In this document: one piece after another, positions 28,001 through 37,000 of the stretch
Layout: each line of letters opens with the position of its first letter
Numbering within the stretch: position 1 is the stretch's first letter
From: Sclerodactyla briareus
Taxonomy: Eukaryota; Echinodermata; Holothuroidea; Dendrochirotida; Sclerodactylidae
DNA length: 64,000 nucleotides
Reading direction: 5' to 3'
Assembly (NCBI GenBank): GCA_026419785.1
Contig: JAODTK010005890.1
Location: 203,501-267,500, forward strand
Program-made: the position numbers and the translations under genes
The notes under the pieces: generated by a model
The model's database searches: none
The model's input: only the letters and a program-made list of their open reading frames with translations
Told to the model about the DNA's origin: nothing

Positions 28001-31000
28001 GTGCCCTGGACAACCCCCATCGTCCTTCTTATGTTTCCCAGGCCAGAGCGACGCTCCCAAGGGAAGGATTGAGCGGTGAAGGCCGCCCGCATCCGCTGCA
28101 CGAAGAGCAGCCCGACCCCGTGAGGGCCCAGGAAGTGGAGGACGGTAGGGGGATAGCGGTGGATGGGGTACGTCCCCAATATGGGTAAGGTATTCGTACT
28201 TCACAGATTCAACAAACCAGCTCAAGTTTTGCTGAAAATCTATTTCACTTACTCAACACACCCCATATTGCACTTGACCACCCCCCTCCCCCGACGAGCC
28301 AGGGCCACGTGAGGCGGCTGCGCGTCCGTGCCGTCACGAGCAGGGGTTGTTGGTCGATTGTAGATGCAGAGCAGCGCTCGTGCCGGCCTGGCCGAGATTG
28401 TGTTGCGAGATTTTGCGCGCACCAGCAGAATTGAAACGAACGTGATGTGCCGGAAACCCCACAGGACGCTCGCCATACCGTCTTCGGCGAAGAAGCGCTA
28501 GCTCGGAGAACGAGAGAGCCGGTCCGACTCTCCAGGCGCGCGGTTTGCAACGGGAGTATAGTGCACATCATGTGAACCCGAGCCGAACCCTGCTCAGAGA
28601 TATGCCCGGCCTGGCGAGGCCTATTCACACGGAATGAGAAGCTTGATGCCCGGATGGGAGAAAAAGCACTGAATACATAGGAAGAAGAGTTGAGTGCCGG
28701 CTTAACAAACGAACTTCGTTTGCACCCAGTACCGCACCGCGTTGCCGTGCACCGCAACCGGAACCCCTGCCCGACACCCACACCTGACGCCTCCACCGTG
28801 GATAGAATTCCGCGGTGCAGAGCGCTAAGCTGTGACGGCTGTGCAACCGACCCACGCAGACCGCCGTGGGGTCTTTTCTCGACCCACCGCCTCGAAGAGC
28901 TGACCTGGTTCGAATGTCGAAAGCGTAGGTGCGCGGCTGCGACGCAGGTTGCGAGAGTACCAATATTTTTTTGGCCCGCGGGGCGGCCTAAAGAGTCGGA
29001 TCACGGAAGTGAGCCCCAAAAAACCACGGCTCGGAGGAGAGTCGATATGGCTCAGGATGGGCCAGAAAGAGTCGGCAGAGGCCCGATCCTCTGCTCGGTA
29101 GGCCGAACTCACATAGCGAAGGCAGGCGAGAGTCGCCCGAATACGGCTATGGAAAGCTCGGGATGCACAATCCCAGCGGGATCGATTGACCCAAGGGAAG
29201 GGGAGGGGGGCTGGCAGGAAGAGTCGGCAAGCTAGATCCCGGCTCGCGTAGAGCCTGATCTCACCAGGAGGGCAGGAAGAGGTCTGACCACTGCGCTGTG
29301 AGTCGCGGGGGTTCCGATCTCGGCTAGTAGGGCCGATCTCAACAGTAGGGCAGGAAGAGTTGGGCTCTGGCTATGCAAGCACGGGATGAGCGAACCCCCT
29401 CACCATGGCAGGGGAGTGGCTTCGGATGGCTTGAAGAGGCGATCCGTGGCTCCAGAGAGATCGGAAAGTCGAACCGCGCTCGGGAGGCTTGATCGGATCA
29501 GGAGGTCGAGAAGAAGAAAGAAGTGGGATGAAGGCTCCGGAGGGGCGGTAGGGCATAACCCTTGGCCCGGGAGAGGCCGATGCGCCCAGGCGGGCTGATA
29601 GAGGTCAGACCACGGAACTGGAAAAACGGGAAGGCCGACCAGGCTCGGGAGGGCCCATCTAAATCAGGAGGGCCGAAGAAGTCCGCCACAGCCCCGGGGG
29701 TCGAAAGAGGTACGACAAACAAGGCTCGAGGCCGGCGACAGAGGACGGTCAGGCTCCTGGAGAGCATACCCACGGCTCCGGAGGGCAGACCGGTTCGGGA
29801 AGGCCGGGGAGAAGACGGTTCCCGGCTCCTGAGGGCAGACACGTTGGATGGTCTATAGGTGAGACAAGTCCCGGCTGGAACACGGAACGCCCCACACCGT
29901 GGCACTACGACTGTCTCTCAAGCAGTTGGGGGCTCACGGGCTAGGCCCGTCTTGTAACAGGGCCGGCTGTGTAGGGATCACGGCTACTCGGGGTAGCCGG
30001 TTGCTCCGTAAATGGGCCGGACGGTTATGTCTCTCAGCGAACGGGCGGGTCGGTCGACGCGAACGTTGCTTGACTTCAGGAAAACGTGTCCGCGTGAAGG
30101 TGATGGACTGCGTTGAGAAAAGCCATGGGGTCCACGAAGTAGACGGCAGAGGCGTCTGCAGAGAGCACGGCTACCTCGGGGTCAGCCGGCTGCTCCGTAG
30201 AAAGGGCCGTGGTTTGTCTCTCAGCGGAAAGGGTGGGCGAATCGAGCGAACGTTGCTGGCTTTCGGGGAAAGCGCGTCCGACGCAGACGTGGTGACTGCA
30301 TCGAAGTAAGCAATTGGGTCCACGGAGTAGACGGCAGACAGAGACAGGCTGCAGAGAGCACGGCTAACTCGGGGTGAGCCGGCTGTCCGTAAACGGGCCG
30401 TTTATGTTATGTCCATCAGCGGACAGGTGGGCGATCGCGCGAACGTGCGGACTTCGGGGGAAAGCGCGTGCGAAGTTGAAGGTGATAAAACTGCGCAAAG
30501 AAGATAGGGTCCACGGAGAAGAGCGGAACGAGATCTTACTCAGCAGAGAACGAGGACGTCGGCGAGATGGCTACTAGGTCAGTCGTCATAACCAAGGCGA
30601 GACGTAGCCCGCCAGCCAAACTCCGGCAGTATCGCCGGCCGTTTCCAGTCGTTGAGCCTCCTATCTTCAGAGTAAGTGTCTATGTAGACGAGCCCTCTAG
30701 AGCTTCGGCTACGGAGGTGAGCGAGAGTGGGCCTAGTAAGAACCCGATGGGAAAGTAGCAACTGCTAGTCTCTCCAACGGAAGCAGTGACGCTTGGAAGG
30801 CCCGACCCGGACCGGAAAAAGAATAACGGCCCTGGTCCTCGACTGGCAGCGTGCTGTACTGCTAGCTAGATAGTGGAGCCTGCAACTCCGCCCGGTGGCC
30901 TTCCGCCGGGGGGGGGGCAGGCTAGAAGGAAGTCCATTCGGCCTGCCGAAAACACTAGTAGTCTTCCGCATCAGTGGCCTCCGCGAAGCCCGCTGATTTC

Positions 31001-34000
31001 TCTTAAAGAGATCCGATTGCAGGGGAGTGGCCGCTCCTGGGGCGGCCGCAGCAAACCCGCCGCTGAACCCGAGCGGCTCCCTAGCTAGGGCGGAGTTATC
31101 GGTTCCTGACGTGGACCTTGGTGGAAGACTCCTTCCGAAGTCGGCTTCCCTTCAGGACTTTAATTATTCCGTCCCTGTAGCCGCCACTTCGTCGAAAATA
31201 TCCCGCAGGAGGATCCGGCCCGCGTGGGCGGGCTATGAAGGCCAATCTTACCGAACGGGGCTGGTCACCAGGGCCTGTGCGCTGTCGTGCGGCCTTAAGC
31301 CACCAGCGCTCAAGTCTGACAGACTGGCCCATGGATGAGGAGGGCCACCGGACAACGAACGCGGAAGAGTCACTTGAATAGCGACAGCGTAGCGAAGTCT
31401 GTCCCGAAGTAGATAACATGTCGGAGAGGACCGAAAACAGTCTCTGGCGATGCGGGACTTAACAACGTCCCTCCCCGAAAAAAAAAAAAAGAGACGCCAG
31501 CGCTAAGTCTCGCTCTCGGTGATCGGGGATCAACGGCGCACTAACAAGGATCTTGTCCATCCGACCCACGAGGACTACCGGCGCGGGGAATAGCCTCGCC
31601 GCTACTGGGTGTAGAACACACTTGCTCCACTTGAGTCGCAATGCCTGAAGAGAGAGACTCCCGGCGCTAAGGCGGTTCGGACGGACGCCTCGTTACTCCC
31701 GGAGAACATCCCGAGAAAATCTTCGGTTTATCGGGGAGCGTCTGTCGTGCTTCCTCCCCCTCTTGCCGGAACACAACAGCTGAAGTTCCTGAGGGCCGTC
31801 GCGGCCTAACTCCCACGAGGAGGGCCGGGAGGTCAGGAGCGTCAAGTCGTTACGGGACCCGGAAAACGCGGCCGCTCTAACTGTCTGAAAACCGGCGAAA
31901 ATGGTTTTGAAAAACATCGCCCCGCAGGCTCGCGGCGTGGCTATCCAATGAACATTTCTGCCTAGCCGCTCCGCTTTCCGAATCCGAGCAGAGACCTTCC
32001 TGGGGAGATATTATAGATCGAGTAGGCCTGTGCTGGAGGCTTGGAGCGATCCCTGATCCCCTGGATCCCTGGTCCCCTGGCGCTGGTCGATGCCTGTGAG
32101 CCGTACCAGCCCGCCGGATCCGCGGGACCGTCGGGACAGGTTCCCGAACGGCACTCGTTCGGGACCTCCGGCCGTTTCGAGGTGTAATCCCACCCCGATC
32201 GGACCCGGCTGGGCGGCCCCGAACCTTGCTTGTAGGGACCCCCGGGCCGTCCCTGAGGTGTAACGACACCCGTTCGGACCTGCTGGGCGGGCCCCGACCC
32301 CTCGCTTGTCGGACCCCGGGCAGTCACGAGGTGGAACCACACCCCGATCGGACCCGGCTGGGCCGGCCGACCTCTCCTGTCGGGACGCCCGGGCCGGCGA
32401 GGTGTAACACCACCCACGTCGGGCCTGGCTGGGCCGGCCCGACCTCTCCTGTCGGGGACCACCGGGCCGTCCCGAGGGGTAACGACACCCCGTTCGACCC
32501 GGCAGGGCCGGCGCCGACCTTACCAGTAGGGCCTGGACCAGGCAAAGTCGAGCCACCTCGGCCCGCCCCGCATGATCGGCCCACCCACCTGTTTGGACCT
32601 CCGGGCCGTCCCCAGGTGTAACGACACCCCATTCAGGTCCGGCGCCGAGGGACGGACCAGCAGAGCCGGGCCTCCTCGACGTGCGACACGAAGCAACCTT
32701 GGCCGCCCCGGCCGGCTTTAGGGTCATGCTGACCAGAGCTCTATGCCTGTGGGAGTTACGGTGCTAACGAGCAGCTGCCCACCGCCCCGGAAAGGGCAGT
32801 CGGGAACGTCCTCTTCTTCGAGCGCCGCCCATATCACTGGGTCTTCTGTGCCGTCGGTAGGTAGTCTTGTAGACAAGGCGGCGCCCCCAGCGTTCTCTGT
32901 TCCAAGGTAGCGAAATGGCCGGAAGGTCCGGTAGCCGACACACTTACCGTACCTGAGGAACGTCCCGCTCGGAAAAATCCTTCAGGAGTATTACTGCTCC
33001 CGAAACGATATACAATAACAATATCACAATAGGAATCCTTCCGGACATGAATGTGATAGGTCATAATACGAGTGTATTGCAGTATAAGATCTACAAAACA
33101 TAACATCGCCGATACGAAAATATCCTTCAGAGTATACCTCCTCCCGAACGATATACAATAAACAATATCACAATAGGAATCACTTCCGACATGAAATGTG
33201 ATATAGGTCAGAATACGAGTGTATGCCAGTATAAAAATTTACAAAAATACAGAACATCAGCCGATACGAACGGCAATGAAATGTGATATGTCATTATACG
33301 AGTGTATTGCAGTATAGACTATACAAAATAACATAAACATCAGCCGATAACCAAATCATCGGCCGGTAACAAGATAACAAATAGGACTACTTCCGACATT
33401 TGATAGTCGAAAAAAATGTCATAGTACGAGTTTATTGCAGTTATAAGAATAGACGAAATACAAACCATCAGCCGAAACGAACGGTATACAAAAGCAATCA
33501 CAAGAAGAATCACTTCCGACATAATATGCGAAATGTCATAACAGTAGTAGGTATAGCAGTAATAAGATATACAAAAAACAAGTAATCGACCGGTAACTAA
33601 ACTCACGAAAAGAGTTAACTTAGACTCCAGGCCAAGTTAACGAAACAAAGTATCCCATTCCCCCGCTCTCATCCGTCTTGCGTAACATCCTAAGCGCGCG
33701 CGCGGAGAGACACACCCCAGGGGAGAAGGGGACAGGGAGGGAAGGGGAAAAACCCAAGGAAGGAGGGAGGAGGAGGGGGGGGTGGGCTCAGCTAGGGAAA
33801 GCACCAGGAAAACAGTCCGCCCCACTGAACCTAACACAATAGGAGACCACACACCCACGTGTGGTAGGCTACGGGGGAGGACCATGCACAACACTATTGT
33901 GCTTGCTAGGAGCAGCCTAGGCTAAATTGGACTTAAGCAAACGAGATCGAGCGGGAGACTTAACCCAAACCAATGTATCACGCAAAACCGCCTAAGGATA

Positions 34001-37000
34001 AAAATATCCTGATAGACGACGTCGAAGGAAGAAAAATGCTCCTAGCAGATTCTGAATGTTCGATGAAGCAGATGGGGTGATTTTCGGCGATGAAAATCGA
34101 TGAAATTTCTTAGCCAAGAGGCTCATGAACTTAAACGTTCAACTGGAAAATAAGAAGGACGATGGGGTTGCCAGCCCGGACTACTGTAAAAAAGTTGCAG
34201 ATGTTCAATGGGCGGGTGGGGTGGGCAAAGTGCAATAGGGGTAAGTTGAGTAAGTGAATAGATTGCAAAAAATTCAGTAAATGGAATAATTAGACAATTG
34301 AAACCAGTCCCTGGCCTTTTTTTCTTTTTTTGGTATATCTGTGTGTATTTCCTAAGATGTAAATGAGCGGGGCACGATGAAGCAACTTGCAGAGGAAACA
34401 CTCTAAGGTTGGTGTGCTTTTCATTGATCATCAACCAGCATTTGAAACAGCAATGATCACTGGGTAGCATTTTCAGAGGTTTTATTTCCGAAAACTGATG
34501 CGAATAGCTCAAAAGGTGTTAGCAATACGCTTTTCATATATGTTGGAGCATTTTACACTGAACACCAGCTATTTAGAATGCTGCAACAAACCACGTACAA
34601 AGGTCATCAGTTTGATCCACTAAACTGCTTATTTAGAGTGCTGCATTCAGAAAAGTGAAAAAGGACCAAGACTGCGGACATGGGAGAGGGGCGACACGAA
34701 CAGGGGGACCAAAAGTCCCAGGCCAGGGCCAGCTTGGGGGCCTCAAAATTCTCTCACACTGTTGTGAAGCGGCATGTGCTCACAGGTTTGGACCGGGCCC
34801 GATGGACTCTCATTAATGCCTCTGACCTGGCACCTCCCATTTTTGTACTCAAACAAAATTCCCCCTAAATGTGGGGGGGATATATGGAACAATGCACTCA
34901 CTGGTTGTATGATGGCCTCTTAGAGTGTTACAGAGGCAGATAAAACTGTTCATAAAGTTAACCTTCCCCAGCTGGAATACCTGCATCAGAGGAGAAATTA
35001 GGGCAGAGATTATAAAAATGGGCCAGTTCGATGGGCTCTTTGTCAGAAGTAAACCAGCAATTAGTATAACGGACGCTCTAGACCCCGAGGCGGGCGGGCC
35101 ATTGTCAAAGGTTAGGTCATACAATTATTGTACTTCAATACCCCCCCCCCCCCACCCCCCCCCTCACCAGTGAATTAGATGACTCACAGTTCCTTCAGAG
35201 TAACCCATCAACAATCAGAGCAAAGTGATGTACTGTACCCCAGAATCAGCTTGTGTTCACCATTTGGGGACCCAATTTATAAATTTAACAATGACCCACA
35301 TTCGACTAATCATGTCCAGGGTTATTAGGGTGCATCGTGCAACTAGGAGTGCATATTACTGAGTACAGAGTAATTCTATCATCAGTGGCAGACCCCAACT
35401 TCTGCTGATCACTCTTGAGACACAATTCCAGTGTGATACTTCAACAAGCCCACCCCGCTGGCCTGCCCCCACTTTCTTGGGGGAACTTTCCCAATAGGGC
35501 GCCAGATGACTGCACTCGATGCTATCTACCGATGCCCCCACTTCACATGTGGGGTGGCATGGAATAATCTAGGAGATATGTCTTGTCCCCAGACACTGAG
35601 GAAAGCCTCACACGCTTTTGAATCGGACTCACACTCATGACAGGTCTGGGGCTATACTGATGAGCTATCACGCGTCTGATACCACTCACACAAATGCATG
35701 TCCAGATGGTGGAATCCATAGTTGACCTACTAAAAAACTAACGTTTATGAATCCTTCATGTTTGGGTATATACCTGCAAACCATAGGCTGAGGAACAAGA
35801 GCAAGTTTAATCAACCATGTATTCAGCTCAACCCATTGATATACTCACTATAAATATACCATATAGGATCGCTATACAATTACTCGCATTTATTCAAGTG
35901 GAAATATGACTTGTCACAAGAGATGTTACTAAAATGCATGAATGGCAAAGTTACACAACAATCGTGGCAAAATTGTTGGAACACCCCGTCCACACCTAAG
36001 CGAATGGATAGAACCCCCGCTCGCCCACACAATGTTGGATAAGAACTGCAACACTGTCGAAATCCACATTGCATGGGGTAGGGGGGGTGTAGATGTAATG
36101 TATCACGCCCACAAAATCACTATTTTCTTGTCATGAGCCATTTGGCGTAAGGTGTCCAAATATTTGGCCAAGATTGTAGAATTGTTCATTGTTTAATATA
36201 ACATCCTGGTGCTGGGAGTTGTACATAAAGTAAACCATGTTTTCCCCTTCTGTCGTAGGAGTGACTGAAATAATAATAGCATCCCTTTTTTCTATAACTT
36301 TGCTGTATCTGAGTGCTCCCACATAATTACCCCTGAATCATTAGAGTTACTTGCAAACTCACTCCACTATACACAGTGCCATTGCTTCTTGTCCCTCGCC
36401 TTACCCGAAGCCGTGGATACTTCCTTGTGTCCACACTGGAGGACTGTTCTGAGGAACAACCACGAGGAGCAACTTATTAAAATGACCTAAACTATATACC
36501 CAACTTGGGATGCTCTAACACACATCTAGCAAATGAAGTTGATAAACGTCACCGTCCTACTGACAATAGAATTAATCTCTCAATCATAAGGCGTTACTGG
36601 ATGATTTGTGGAACCAGTGGGTACTGCTGCCTTGGCACCGGTATCAGTGCTAGTAGCGGTATTCACGTATGTCTATAAAAACATCAGGGATCGTTCTTGT
36701 TGCTTGTTTATACTGTACAACTTAACTTACCGCTGGTGTATCATATCAATCAGTTTAATTCATTTCAAGCTCTCCTTGTATAACCTCCATCCTTGCTGCT
36801 TTTGCCCTATAATAAATATTCTGTTTGAAATCACTTTTTAGTGTGTCAAATTGTCTTTATTTTACAGTGTTCACATAGAGCAGTGGAAATAATAAATATA
36901 ACCTGTTTTACGCTACAGCCCGCAAACCCACATCGCCTATATACGCAATGCAATTAACGTGCTTGCAGGTCTGTAATAAAAAGCCTTAATTTCGGCAGAA

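Larger units (their letters stand above)
28050..32960. repeat. GC-rich, CpG-rich block of nested tandem arrays (rDNA-spacer-like)
   Basis: About 4.9 kb of strikingly GC- and CpG-rich DNA in an otherwise AT-rich locus. It contains a degenerate short-unit array (29,100-29,850, GAGGGC/GAAGAG words), a ~190-bp array (29,960-30,545), a mixed segment with a 13-A run at 31,480, and a ~72-bp array (32,150-32,640). Long ORFs on both strands come from base composition and repetition. The architecture resembles an rDNA intergenic spacer, but I see no 18S, 5.8S or 28S sequence. A GC-rich transposon is the alternative. By position it lies in an SZT2 intron. Confidence 0.6.

Noticed and set aside
32011-32727. 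238-codon minus-strand open frame (and other long frames at 28.2-32.6 kb)
   Set aside because: It lies in GC-rich tandem repeats, where stop codons are rare by composition; the translation is repetitive and overlaps equally long frames on both strands.
28050-33600. Ribosomal RNA genes
   Set aside because: No conserved 18S, 5.8S or 28S stretch could be recognised on either strand; only a spacer-like architecture is seen.
36400-36460. Minus-strand exon candidate with CCTCAG acceptor and GGTAAGG donor
   Set aside because: The short translation matched no part of SZT2 expected between the flanking exons.
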